64,000 nt of DNA from Manihot esculenta. Its lineage: Eukaryota > Streptophyta > Magnoliopsida > Malpighiales > Euphorbiaceae. The DNA lies in NCBI RefSeq assembly GCF_001659605.2, contig NC_035169.2, positions 17,050,263 to 17,114,262 on the forward strand, read 5' to 3'. This document shows positions 1 to 12,682 of this stretch, piece by piece. The position numbers were made by a program, and so were the translations under genes. Within the stretch, counting starts at the first letter, position 1. Each line of letters starts with the position of its first letter. Below the pieces are notes generated by a model. That model ran no database searches. It was not told the origin of the DNA and was given only the letters and a program-made list of their open reading frames with translations.

Positions 1-3000
1 TGAAGATTTGTGGGATCGATCTCTTACACCTCTCAAAGAAGTGCTTAATCATTCAGGGCTGAAGGTGGATGAAATATATGCAGTGGAGCTTATAGGAGGG
101 GCTACCAGAGTGCCAAAGTTGCAGGTTGGTACTACCTTTATCTGTTTGAAGAACATGCCTGGAAGAAATATTGCTCATGCTTTTCATTACATAACTTCTA
201 TAACAAACTTCCTCCATGCATTGTTTTGTTTTATTTTCTTTTTTTCCAGATGTATTATTGTGAGTTTTTTAATTGATTTTTCAATAATTTAGTACAGTTA
301 TTTGTAGACTAGTTTTAAAATCATTATCATTACACTGTTATAATTCCAAAACTGCACAGTGGAAGAACTCAAAACCAGTATGTATTCTTTCCGATATATA
401 ATGTTTTTCAAAAAGAAAAGAAAAGCTTGTTGAAATGGTGTTGATAACTCTGTTATGGACTTCAAGGAAATATTTTTCACTTTCTCTTACATTTGGTGTA
501 CACAGAAAAACTAGTCAATGGAAAATATATTCTTAATCAAAGATTAGGAAAATTAAGCCATTTTTAAGAAAAAATGACCTTTTCTTTTCAAAATATGTCA
601 TCAATTTTTTGACTGTGAAAATCTTATTAACAATATTATACATAAATTTATTATTTTTTTAAACACTATCAAATAATAGAAATAAGTTATTTTGTTGGAA
701 AATATTTTCTTCCATGGAAAATATTTTCTATGTATAAGTTATTTTCCTCAAATAAATGGAGGATTTTGCTAGTTTTTAGTAGTGATCTCTGCAATCATGA
801 TATTGTTGAAAATTTCATCACTAGCCCTTTGAAGTTGATTTATGATTAATTTGTTCTACAACAAGCCTGCATATGTTGGAACTCTTCAATGTTTTTGTGT
901 ATTTTATTGTTTCAACTAAAAGTTGCTGCTTAGGATAAATCATTGTTCTTCAAACCAAATGATCATCTCATCTAAACTTTCAGGCAAACTTTCTTGGTAT
1001 TCTTCTTGATTAATATTTGTAATTATCTGGCAATAACCTCATAGTATCTAAGATTCCCTGTGCAGTTTGAATGGTCCTTTCCATAATTCGTGCTCAACTT
1101 TTGTTCTCCCAATAATTTCTGCCTTTATGCTATAATTTTTCCCCAAAAAATAAATCCAAGATAATTGCATGCGTGGCGTAAAATTGCAAAACTGAAGATT
1201 GCTGTTTTTCAGCACAATGTCAGCTTAAAGATTTGTGGGCATAAGACGTATGGGTTGTTGACATAAAGATGCAACGCTACATGCACTGTGCATAATCGGA
1301 ATAAATTCTCTTGGTGTTCATGTAATAATTAGTGCTGGTGTGAATTTTGTTATTACAAAAAGTATTTGAGCTCTTTATTGACTTCCATCAGTTCATGAAG
1401 GCAACATGTAAAGAGTTTTGATTTTTCTTAATTACAGGCGAAGATCCAGGAATTTCTTGGAAGGAATGAGCTGGACAAACATTTGGATGCTGATGAGGCT
1501 ATAGTCCTTGGTTCAGCACTACATGCTGCTAATCTAAGTGATGGGATCAAATTGAATCGTAAGCTAGGAATGGTTGACGGCTCTTCCTATGGATTTGTGG
1601 TTGAGTTGGATGGGCCTGATCTTATGAAAGATGAGAACACTAGGCAGTTACTCGTGCCAAGGATGAAAAAGGTCCCCAGTAAGGTAATAGCATTTTAATA
1701 TGATTCTTTTTTGTTTAAACATATTAATAAAATCTGTTGTGCTTAAAGTCAGATTGTGAATCTGTTCTCTTAGATGGTTTATAAGAAGGAGAAGAAAAGC
1801 GTTTTGTTATTTCAGTCTTGTGTTAATTAGATCTGTGTTTACAGATGTTCAGATCCATTATTCATAACAAAGATTTTGAAGTTTTGCTTGGTTATGAGAC
1901 GGAAGGCTTTTTACCGCCTGGCGTTGTCTCTCCCATTTTTGCTCAGTATGCTGTGTCTGGTTTGACAGATTCTAGTGAGAAGTAAGTATAGAAATGCTTT
2001 TAATCATATATGGATATCTACTATGCTTCAATGCTTCCAAGTCATTGTAAAACATTTTCCACCCAAAAACTTCTGGGCGCTATAAATTTCCAATGCTTCA
2101 ATCTTATGTAAATATAATTTTTTGGCTCCTGTGCTATCTAGATATTCAGCTCGAAATTTGTCCTCCCCCATCAAGGCAAATCTGCACTTTTCTTTGAGTA
2201 GAAGTGGAATTCTTTCTCTTGATCGAGCAGATGCTGTTATTGAAATATCAGAATGGGTGGAAGTTCCAAAAAAGAATCTGACTGTAGAAAATACAACTGC
2301 TACCTCTCCCAACATATCAGTTGAATCTGGGGCTAAAAATGTTAAAGATGAAAGCACTGAAAACTTGCATTCTAATGGTGGGATTGGCAATGTTTCAAAC
2401 TCTAATATTGAAGAGCCAAGTGCTGTTGAGCTGGGTACAGAAAAAAAGCTGAAAAAGAGGACATTTAGGGTTCCACTGAAGGTGAGAATATGCTCGACAC
2501 CATTAAGACTTTCACTGGATGGTGGTCTTCAAAGTTTCCTGATATTGAGTATCGTGCTTTGCATCATTCTCCTTCCTCATGTTTATTACTATCTTTTATT
2601 ATTTGTAGATCGTTGAAAAGACAGCAGGGCCTGGAATGCCTCTATCAGAAGAATCCCTAGCTGAATCCAGTAGAAAATTAGAAGCACTGGACAAAAAGGA
2701 TGCTGAGCGAAGGAGAACTGCTGAGCTGAAAAATAACTTGGAAGGATATATATATTCTACTAAAGAAAAGGTTTAAATTTCTGACATAGTTTGACTTTAA
2801 TATATTAATATTGAAAGTATTTGCATTTTTTGTTGGCTCCTTTTTTATTATCTTGAATTTAATTGGTCTTTTCTCCACATTTACCTGAGAAGGTTTTGCT
2901 CTTTATATCATGCATGCACTTATAAGCTTGTGTAAAACAGCTTGAAATATTGATCTTGACATGCTTTTATATGTAAAAGGTTTTATCTGCTATTATCTTT

Positions 3001-6000
3001 TCTATATGAATGGTTAGCTTTGTGTTTTCTTCCATTTTTCTTATTGATAACTTTGTTGGTTTTACCAGCTTGAAACCTCTGAGGAGTTTGAGAAAATATC
3101 TTCCGACGAAGAACGCAAATCTTTCATTGAAAAGCTTGATGAGGTAAGCCTTCCGATTCTTCTTCTTCTTTCTCTTTCTTCTGGGTCGTCTTCTTGTCCT
3201 TAAATTATTTTCTCTCTCTCTCTTCTCCCCCGCCTTCCCAATTTAATGCTTGAGAATTTTAGAGGTTCTGTCGTCTGTCTGTTTGCATATTCTGACATGA
3301 TCATCCTGTCATTCTTCAGGTCCAAGAATGGCTATATACTGATGGTGAAGATGCTACTGCTACCGAGTTTCAGGATCGTCTAGATTCATTAAAAGCTATT
3401 GGTGACCCTATATTTTTAAGGTATGACATAATTTGAGTTATAATGGGGACTAAGCTTCTGCTAAGATGAGCATGTGTTCTTCTTTCCTACAGCAATTCAC
3501 AATTCTCAAAGTTGGATATTCAAATTAATTTGTCCAAGCTGATGAGTGTTTTGGTGCAGGTATAAGGAGCTTACTGCAAGGCCAGCAGCGACTGAGGTCG
3601 CTCTCAAGTACCTGGGTGAGCTGCGACAGGTAATTAAAAAATAGTTCAATTGAAACAAAATCTTGCAAGGTCCATATGCTAAAAATCATTCTGTCTAGCA
3701 CTTGGATTGTGAGCTAGTAAACAAATTATGCTGGGTAAAATAAATGACTGCAAGAATAATGCTATTCAAGGAACCATTTGGATAGTTGTGTGATGACTGA
3801 AAACTTAAGGGGGTGAGAGAAGAAGAATCTAACTTTAGCTTGCTGTGCCTGGGAATTACAAAAGTAAAGCAAACTCTCATAGAAACTATAAGAAAGGCAT
3901 AACTAGCTTAGAATAAGCTACTTATCTGCCTCCCCTTCTCTTAGCTGTAACATTGCGTATTTGAAAGCAATTCTGTTCAGTTGTGCTTGTGTTTCAAGTG
4001 AGAAGAATAAAATGCCAACATAATGTCATTCAAATACCCCAACGTCTCAAATCTTCAACTGCCAAAATGGAACATATATGTTCATATCTTTTTGGCAGAA
4101 ATTGATGGATGCAATAAGAATCAAGAAAAACAAAGTTGAAAGCACTTGAGATTCAAAGAAGTATAGTCTAGATTTTATATAGAAATTGAGCATATTGGGA
4201 AATTATTGAATTATTTCTAGTCTCTATATGTGTAAGCATGTTATCTCTCTAGTCTGTAAGCTTCTTTCTTGATTTGCTTTTAATTCCTTATTCATCTAGT
4301 GAAAATTGTTCTTTTTTTTTTTTACTTATGCTGCCAAATCCTTAGAGGATTAGAACTGCTTTTGGGATTTCAATGTCTTAAGGGTGTAGGTTACCTCATG
4401 CTGAAAAATGTTTCATTTTTCAGTCAATATGAATATCCTGCAATTGTTTCTTTTGGATTGTGATAGAATTCAAACAGTTTTAGTGTGAATGCTAAATCTT
4501 TTATGTTACTGCTCAAAGTCAAAGATCTCTGTAATTTGATTTCCATCATCCTGAATAATAGTTGAAATTTCTTGCTGTAATATAATTAGTTGCCTCTGAA
4601 TCTTCAATTTGGTGATTTTCCTGCAACTTATGTTTGATAAGATGTATTTTGTTATTGGTTTTACAAGTCCATTGATTGCACCTTTATCATCCATTTCACA
4701 ACCTTTTATTAATAACATTTGTACCATTTGATGGTGACTGCTATCTGGCTGTGGTTTCAGATTGTACAGAACTGGGAGACAAAAAAACCATGGCTTCCAA
4801 AGAGCAGAATTGATGAGGTGCTTTTTCACATTTAATGTCCTCCCTCTTCATGATCTTTTCCTTTAGTTTTGTAAGATTGGAATGATGTCGATGATGTTTA
4901 CATGTCAAACACCCTTGTTTACATCTCAAAGTTTTTATTATTTGCTTTCTCTAGGTTCTAAGTGATGCTGACAAGTTAAAAAGTTGGCTGGATGAGAAAG
5001 AGGCTGAACAGAAGAAGTAAGTTGTTTCTGTCACTGCTGTATTTGCATTAGATTTAACCCATGGAAATGTTATACACTGTTATAATGTTGAATATACATT
5101 TTTGTTGAAGTCTCATGAAACACATCCCACGCATGAACTGTTTCTTTGCATAGCTGTATAAGTCATGTGCTTCTTTGTGTAGGAAAAAAAATTGAGAAAG
5201 AAAAATCATGTGCTTAGGTTATTGTCGAGGTATCAAAATATGTGCCCATGCATAGATTTTATTTAGTTAGACCCTTTTCATTTTTTAAGTTTAGTCTTTT
5301 ATGGCTGATAGGCTGTATTTAATGTGTTTAAGTTGATTTCTTTGGTCCTATAATGATTCCTAGCCTTGGTGATACCATGAATGTTTTAGAAATGAAAATA
5401 ACTCAAATTCACAATTTAATACATAGATATGTGTGTGCGTGTGCGTGTGCATATGTATGTATGTGTGTATGTATATGCTTATGAAGAAGAAATTATTATT
5501 TTCTGGTTAAAATCCAAATTATTAGGCACAAATTTTACAAAAACAATATTTTAATTAAAGAAAGTGAAATTTATAAATTAAAAAATAAAGAAATTCATTT
5601 AGAACCTTTTAATTAAATATTTAAACAAAAATGATAAATAATGGCTAATGGCCAATAGCCAAATAAGAAAATAAAAATAAAACCCAGTAAACACTTGGTG
5701 TTTTTCAGAATGAGACAACTCCTATACGTTTAGTCCCAAGTTTGTAAGTGAGAACTTGTTTCCTAATGAGAATGTTTATTTAGTGTGGAAAGATGAGAAA
5801 GTGAGGGAAAGGATATAACATAAGAGTAGCAAAAAAAAGCTCCAAACTTTATCAATCTAAGCAATTGTACTCTAAACTTTTTTAACAATTATGTCCAAAC
5901 TATGGCAATCTAATTAATTGTACCCTGCCATTGTTAACTATTTTTCATTTACCCTGTTAGTTGTAGGATAGAAACGTTGAAATAAAGTATAGAGTTTAAT

Positions 6001-9000
6001 TATAATAGTATAAGGTTTGAAGTTTTTTGGTTATCCCCTCACAATTGTAAAAATTCATTATAATTTTTTCTACTCAGTATTATTTTCAATCCTCTTACAA
6101 GAAAAATAACTTCATTATCTTGTTTATGAGTAAATTACTTTTTTGTCCCCAAGTTATTTGAGAATTAACATGTCCCTTGATTTTTAAAACACAATGATTT
6201 ACTCCTTGTGTTATGAATGGTCAAACTGAAGGTCATTCCATCAAATTTCTGTTAATTGTTTGAGAAAGAATTAAGATACTCTTAAACATAATTCTTTTTT
6301 GTTCTTCATATATACTAAAATTAACACATACGGGCTCCAATTTTTCAAAACCATAGTTTAACCCTTGTATTTTGATTTTACCAAACTGAGAAAACAAAAA
6401 CTGTTTTCTAATATAGACATGGGAACTTTCAATTTGATTGAGTCAAAATACAAAAATTAAACCATTGATTTCTAAAAAAATAGAGGGATATATGAGTTAA
6501 TTTTGATTTAACTCAAGGACAACATAGCAATTTATGCTCTTTTTATTCCTTTCATCCAAATAAAAGCAAGAGAATAATAAAGGGAAAATATTCTTTATAT
6601 TTCTCTATTTATTTTTCTTAGAAATTATATACTTTTGAAAAGTTATGTTAATAACTTTTTAATTCTATATTTTTATTTCTTTTCTTTCCAAAATAAAAAA
6701 AAGATTCATATTCCTTTTTATATTATTCAGCTTCAAGAGACTTTTCTTACTATATTTTTCAGGCATGGGATGATGAAAAATGTAAACCATATGAAAAACA
6801 AGTGCTCGCCCTTGCACTAAAGGGGCCATGAATTTAAAATAATTGAAAGATGTTTATTTTAATTCAAATGTGATTTTACTTTTGAAAAAATAGGTTTTGA
6901 TATTTTTAATGTCTTGAAAATATTTATTAGTAAAATAAAATGTTTTTAATATGTCAAAGTTAAGATTTCATTATTTAAGGAAAAAAAGGAAAATAAATGG
7001 ATTGATGTATATTTTCCCTTTACTATTTTATTGACTTTTGTTTGGACAAGGAAAATAAAAGAAATAAAAATATAGTATTTTCTTGCAAAAAAAAAATAAA
7101 AACAAAAGAGTAAAAAGGTCTTGATGGATCTACAATTTTAGGAAAAATGCTAGAAAAATCTTAAACTTTACACTTTCTTTATGGTTACGCCTAATTTTTT
7201 TTTTTTTAAATGTAAAAAATACTATCATATCCTTCTGTCAATAGGGTGATTATTGGCCCATACTAATGACATGGTATAATGATTTCAATGGCCATAGCAT
7301 AATTGAAAAAAAAAAAGTTTGGAGTACCATTGCTAAAATTAGTAAATTTGGGGTGGGGTGGGGGTTGGCGTGAGTGGGCTTCCCTAACATAAATGTGAGG
7401 AAATGAGAGAAAAGATAAAAGAAAGAGCCATATAAATGTTGCAACTTGAATTCATTATTGGCAGCCCGGTTCAAAGGAAAATGTTTGTTGAGAAGGAAAA
7501 GATGAGGAAGCAGGAAAAGACGGAGTGTTTTTTCGTACATAAAAGTTGCTACTTGCACCAGCCGTGTAGCTGTTACAAGAGGAATCTCTTTAGACTACTA
7601 GCAAACTGATGACATGAATGACATGATCCGTTGACAAATTTAACTTGTTGACTAGTTCTCTCATCAATCCTTTTCTATAACAAAACTCATCATACAATTA
7701 GTTGGGAGAATTGTTTTCTCAACTGGCCATATCAATTTCCAAATACTAACATCAGCTTCCCTTGTAGTCTGCTGATTCTTCAATCTTTTCCACCTCGAAT
7801 AACTCCTGTCAATTTAAGCACTGATTTCCAGTTTTCAACTCAAATAGGTCTCTAAACCTTATTCACAATCAAGGAAATCTTGTATGCATCTTAATGTGAA
7901 AGTCTGGGGAAGTTCGAAGGGCTCTTTGTCAACTGCTTTTCCAGTCCAGCATATTTGTGCTGTTCACAAACCATGGGGTTATTGAACTGAATTGAGGTGC
8001 TTCTCCATATACTCATCATCAATGCCTCCTTCTGGCAGGCCGAAGGGATCTCAATTGCCTTCTGGTTTCAGACCACCATACGGTGTACTTGCAAGCTCCA
8101 TATTTCTCACATAACTACACCATTCTACCTTGGATCTCTCCTCTTACTGTCATTTCTAATTAGATTGAATTTTCATTCTTGTATCAAAATTGGGAAGCAG
8201 ATCCTAACCCTTATTAGGTTGGTAAGAGAGTAAAAGATTGTGGAAAGAAGAAAACTAGAGATAAATAAGTGATGTCTGCATGGGTTGCTTAATATGCTGT
8301 GCGTCCTGTTTGGTATAGTAAAGACAGTTTTCTTAAGCTGGCCATGAGCCTTCATTAAGAGAATATCTTTTCCATTTTTGTGCTTGGTACATATGTTAGT
8401 ACATGGTTATGGAAAGACAGGACATAATAGGGGGTTGGACATTCTCAGCCCGTCTGGGAGGTTGTGTGGTGTAAGATAGTTGAAGGACTTGGATCCTGAT
8501 GTTCTTATAAGAGAAAGAATTACAACATTGATTTTTCAAGTCAATAAATTCAGTGGGGGTATCATTTTCTTGTTGATGTCACTGGTTTGCGGGATTCTCT
8601 CACCGCACGTGTAGATAAATTTTCAAAATTGGAAGGGATCACGGGAGTGGATGAGTTTGTGGACTCATAGTAGAGTAGTACTATTTTAGTCAGACACGAG
8701 TTGGGGAGACATATTCTGATCTCCAATATCTTGAATGTGTATTGTTTTTAACTAGGGGAACTCTTATGTTTGCCTGGAGTCCTTTGTTGGGTCACAATGT
8801 GATGTCAATTCATGAATTTTGAGTTTAGTTTGTGGCATGATTTAAATGGTCTGGTGGTGCATCAATGGCGGCTGCATTTTATCTTGCTTCTCTTGTACCT
8901 ATTGTGATTTTGATTTTGGTTTTATTCTTACTTTCTCATGCTTTGATTGAGCATGGCAAGTGGTCTACATAATTTTGAATGTTCAGTGAATTGTGTCCGT

Positions 9001-9561
9001 ATTCTTGGTGCATTTTAAGACTTCATGATAGAGTTTGGTTACTTTTGGGTATAATAATGAGGTTCTGTTGATTATTTTCCAGCCTGGTGCTTGGACGTCT
9101 CAGTTCATGTAAATATGATTCCAATTGTTGGTTGTTTACAATGTAATTGACATTTTTCTTTTTCCACTTCATCTTTTCTTCAATAGGATGTCAGGATTTG
9201 ACAAACCTGCATTCACATCAGAAGAAGTATACCTGAAGGTGTTTAATCTTCAAGATGAGGTATTCAATTATTAGTGCAATTCTCATTCTTGATAAGAATG
9301 AAAAGAGGATGTGTTCGCAAGTTCCAATTTATCTTGTTTTTTATTTTTTTGAAGGTTGCTGCTGTTAACAAAATTCCTAAGCCAAAGCCCAAGGTTGAAA
9401 AGCCTAAGGAGAATGAAACTAACACTGATGAGGAGAATTCGAACAACTCAAATTCTACATCTGAGAATCCTGCAAATGACAAACCAACAGCAGATTCAAG
9501 TGACAAATCAACAGATAAAGAAAAAGCCAACACAGAAGCTGAGGTTCATGACGAGTTGTGA
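1..9561 (+). CDS. HSP70-17: ER-luminal HSP70, GRP170/HSP70-17 type (3' part of gene, 12 exons)
   Basis: Exons read from GT-AG borders with conserved phase: 1-124, 1438-1683, 1845-1981, 2142-2481, 2609-2770, 3069-3143, 3320-3420, 3560-3629, 4761-4817, 4955-5016, 9187-9259, 9355-9561. They join into one open frame of 550 residues; the 5' end lies upstream of the window. The first two exons hold the end of the ATPase domain, with the nucleotide-binding motif GGATRVPK and DADEAIVLGSALHAA. Exons 2-4 give the beta substrate-binding domain, followed by a Ser/Asn/Glu-rich loop and a charged helical lid. The C-terminal exon is Lys/Pro then Asn/Ser/Asp-rich and ends in HDEL, the plant ER retention signal. 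Known role of the family: large HSP70 (GRP170/LHS1/HYOU1), a chaperone and nucleotide-exchange partner of BiP in the ER lumen. The intron at 5017-9186 is unusually long. The family is clear; the exact orthologue name is inferred from overall similarity as I remember it. Confidence 0.93.
5405..5480. repeat. TG/TATG-rich microsatellite in long HSP70 intron
   Basis: Alternating GTGTGCGTGTGC and ATGTATGTATG tracts inside the 4.17-kb intron. No coding content. Confidence 0.7.
6128..6538. mobile_element. Candidate MITE/foldback in HSP70 intron
   Basis: About 410 bp with imperfect terminal inverted repeats of roughly 100 bp. The left arm starts near TAAATTACTTTTTTGTCC. The reverse complement of the right arm starts near TAAATTGCTATGTTGTCC. 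Both arms continue with AAGTTA/GAGTTA, AATTAAC and TGTCCC/ATCCCT. No ORF of its own. A clean target duplication was not identified, so the superfamily is open. Confidence 0.5.
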
Positions 9562-11120
9562 TTACAGCTCAATGAACATATAAAGATTAATGTGGATTAA
9601 CTACTTTTTGAGTTAAAAATGTGAAGGAAAGACACAGGAGAACCATTTTTTCTGCATATTTAAATTGCAGAAGAATAGCATAGAGCCTCATAATTTATTA
9701 TGGAGTCGATATGACTTTTCTCCCTCCTGTTAATTGCCTCACTTGCATGCCCACAAGACTGAAGAGGCAGTACATTTGCCTCTCTGGGAGTTTTGATAAT
9801 CTTTTTTAAATAGGGGATTTTTGAATTGGGGAAAAGATTATATACGTTATCATTATCATCATCATATTATGTGCACATTCTATTTGAATCCTTTTTTGAA
9901 TTTTAAATATTGCGTTTGGAGTTTGCCCAGATATGATCGCAAAAAATATAGGCTCAGGAATGATGTGGATAAAAAAATATTAATTAATAATTATATTTTA
10001 TTTATTATAAATAAATAGTATTTGATGTTTCAACTGAAAATATAAGCGTGATTATATAAAAACATATTTTAATAAACACTATATTTTTTAATTAGAAATT
10101 TAAAAAATAAAATTTAAAATCTCTTAAATTTATTTATTGTATTAAAAGTCCATTAATTAATATATTATTAAATTTAATTAAAAATTTTAGTATATCGATG
10201 ATTTTAAAATATAATTTAAAAGTTAATCATAATAATAATAATGAAGTCATCTTAATTTAAGAAAATGAAAGAATATGTTAAAAAAATTTAATTACAATAA
10301 TATTTTATAGTTTCAAAAAATTAGGATAAATCTTTTGATTCTTTTATCAAAAGATTTAGCAAACAAAATATTAGATTAAAAGATTTGAATTAAAAACGTG
10401 AAATGATTTCTCCTAATTTTATAATTAAGTACAAAAGAAATGTGTAAATGCTTTTTTTTTTTTCTCAAAATAAAATCAAAGATGATTTTATTAGCTAATA
10501 ATTAAATATTTATTTTGATATCCATAAATAAAAAAATGTACATTTTTACTGCTTTGAACATTTAACTTGATTTTTAAGAGAGGGTATGGGTAAAATATTC
10601 TCACTTAATTAAAAATATTCAAATAAGACTCATTTGAAATTTGAGTAGCATCATCTGAACAATATTTAAATATAAATCTTATTTTAAAAATTAATATTTC
10701 TATAAAATATATAAATTTTATTTTTTAAATTCCTATAAGTATTTCCTCTCACACACATTAGGTAATATTAAACTACACATAAAATCTAAGTTTAACTCAA
10801 ATGAACCCATACTAAATTTCATCATATATTACTTAGATCCATTTTAATAGGAATTAATTACCTTAAACTAATATTGTTTATAAAAGGTTGTATAAATATT
10901 AGTGATTAATCGGAAATAAAAAGAAAAAGAGGTAAAAAAATCAATTAGGCAAGCCGTTTAAAAGAAAGAAAATTAAAGAATTCATTATATTACATGAAGA
11001 TAGAAATGTGTATAATAATTAATTAACACCCATAGACCATAGTCTTATTCTTCTAAGCCAAGCTAAGCTAAGCTAATGTAATGACTAATGATTAACAATG
11101 AAATACAACTCTCGGATTCA
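9562..11120. other. HSP70 3' flank and AT-rich intergenic DNA
   Basis: The first 250-450 bp after the stop should be the HSP70 3' UTR (several AATAAA-like stretches; no decisive poly(A) site can be chosen). From about 9850 to 11100 the DNA is AT-rich without coding signal. I see no gene on either strand. The end of this stretch should contain the 3' UTR of the opposing CYSTM gene, so the two genes converge. Confidence 0.6.
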
Positions 11121-11816
11121 TCAGAAGCAGGCGTCCAACACACAGCAACAACATAGGGCCGCACAACTGCAAAAACAAATAAATTCTATATCAACTTCTT
11201 TAATTTTTTAAAAAATATATTTTACAAGAGAAGAGCATTTCTATTTCATTTTTAAACAAAGTATGAAAAGGGTATGTAAACACTGAGGGACTTGAACTAC
11301 AGTAAAAAGATTCTTCAATTTTAATTAAGGTCTCGAAATTATTTATCAGACTAAAATAGAAAAGTTTTTAAAATAATTTTAAATTAGTTACCAAAATTCG
11401 AGATCATAAGTATTATGGGATCTTCTGCAATTAATGAAATTTAAATTGGAAATCAGGGAAGAGAGGGAGAGGGGAAAATTAATTACCATCCTTTCCAGAA
11501 GCCATCGCCCTTAGATTTAGTTTTCAAAGGAACAGGGTGTTGGGTGTGCGTATCACCATCTTTGGTTGGGTAACCAGCCGGTGGTGGCGCTGCATATGCA
11601 TCAGCTGCTGGAGGGTATGCTGCTGCCAATTCAACAGTATCCCAAAAAAAAAGAAAAACCAAAAGAGAAGGTAAAAATATTAAGAATTTTCTGAAAAATC
11701 ATATCATGTATATTATTAATAATCATGTATTAAACATATATTTCTGAAATTCAATAAACAAATTCAGATAACACATGGAATAGAGTATATATACCAGTGG
11801 CTTGATTTTGACTCAT
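11121..11816 (-). CDS. CYSTM-domain small tail-anchored protein (complete, 3 exons)
   Basis: Three exons on the - strand: 11816-11795 (ATG), 11622-11487 and 11166-11121 (TGA). All borders are GT-AG and phases fit. The product has 67 residues: MSQNQATAAY start, a Pro/Ala/Tyr-rich middle (AYAAPPPAGYPTKDG), a basic KTKSKGDGFWKGC stretch, and a C-terminal cysteine-rich membrane segment CCAALCCCCVLDACF. This is the CYSTM layout: a disordered N-terminal part and a C-terminal Cys-rich tail that associates with membranes. Members in Arabidopsis (WINDHOSE, PCC1 and relatives) act in stress, defence or development at the plasma membrane. The role here is not decided by sequence. The gene was missed by simple ORF scanning because its longest coding exon is 136 nt. 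Low-complexity composition could hide an alternative acceptor near 11622, but the frame and the intact CYSTM tail support this model. Confidence 0.9.
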
Positions 11817-11990
11817 CTTGATTTGGAAGAAAGGCTCTTGAGAATATCACCGAGGAGGAAGAAGAAGGGGATGAGATGGGAGTTTGCGAGGTGTAAGCAG
11901 GAAATATAAATACGGAAGAAAGGCGAAGGGTTGCTTAGTAGAGGAGGCTAAGCGAGGGCGGCGACACCGCGTGGGAAGGATTTAATTACT
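11817..11990 (-). promoter_or_regulatory. 5' leader and probable core promoter of CYSTM gene
   Basis: On the - strand a TATA-like TATTTATATTTC lies at 11912-11901, about 90 bp upstream of the ATG, followed by a CT-rich leader (CCCCTTCTTCTTCC) at about 11854-11867. GC-rich DNA with CACGCGG lies just upstream at about 11965-11972. Spacing fits a short plant 5' UTR. Not proven as the transcription start. Confidence 0.4.
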
Positions 11991-12454
11991 ATATATGTGG
12001 ATTACATTAGGACGACAACTACAAGAAGGAAGAAGATGAGTAGCTATTTTCAATATATTAAAGTCTTGTCAGTTCACCTAATCTTTCTATATAATATTGC
12101 AAACTAATTATGGGTGTATCCATCAACTTAAAAAAAAGATAAATTAGAGTTTATTCTTTCTAATTTAACGAGAGTAATCTTTTATCTCTTTAAAATTACA
12201 ATTTAATCATTATATTTTAAAAATTATCAGATTGGCCCCTGCTATTAATATTTCAGTTAAACTCACCCTTAGTCTTGATTTTTTTAAGTTGGTCAAAAGA
12301 ATTACAGTACCTTTTATATAAGTGGAAGAAGGATTTTTCCCTCTATCTTCCTCAGTTACTACTCTCTCCCTATGAATCTGAATCAATCATCAACTACTTC
12401 ACATCACTAACTGAGTCATAACCTCTTATTCAAGCCTTACTTAGCTTATTTGTT

Positions 12455-12682
12455 GTGCGGATAATGGATTTGGGTTTTCGAAGAGGAACAGCGAAAGAAG
12501 AAGAGCATTTGGGTAACTATTGGTGCTTGAAAGAGGTTGACCAAGTTCTTCGCCACCTACATGTAGATCCAAGTGCGGAAAGAGTTCTCCATGTGCTGAT
12601 TCAATTTGGTTTTAGTATTTTTTTAGAGCATTACCCAAAGGCTTACAGATGCAAGTGTGGAAAGAAGCTGTTCATGCTTTGA
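12455..12682 (+). CDS. Unrecognised small ORF (75 aa), doubtful
   Basis: A 75-codon frame, MRIMDLGFRRGTAKEEEHLG to GKKLFML, in a short less-AT-rich island (about 12340-12780) between AT-rich blocks. It contains a KCGKK motif near its end and a mixed-charge, plausible coding composition. I do not recognise a family, no intron signals extend it, and no ribosomal or transposon motif is visible. It may be a relic exon or a chance frame. Confidence 0.15.
   Translation: MRIMDLGFRRGTAKEEEHLGNYWCLKEVDQVLRHLHVDPSAERVLHVLIQFGFSIFLEHYPKAYRCKCGKKLFML

Noticed and set aside
8..292. Open frame running from the first HSP70 exon into its intron
   Set aside because: The exon ends at a GT donor (125-126), and the next exon with matching phase continues the conserved HSP70 sequence.
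2028..2390. 120-codon - strand frame opposite the HSP70 exon 2142-2481
   Set aside because: Antisense shadow of a real exon.
7250..7558. 102-codon - strand frame in the HSP70 intron
   Set aside because: Hydrophobic, low-complexity translation of AT-rich DNA; no family, no splice or promoter support.
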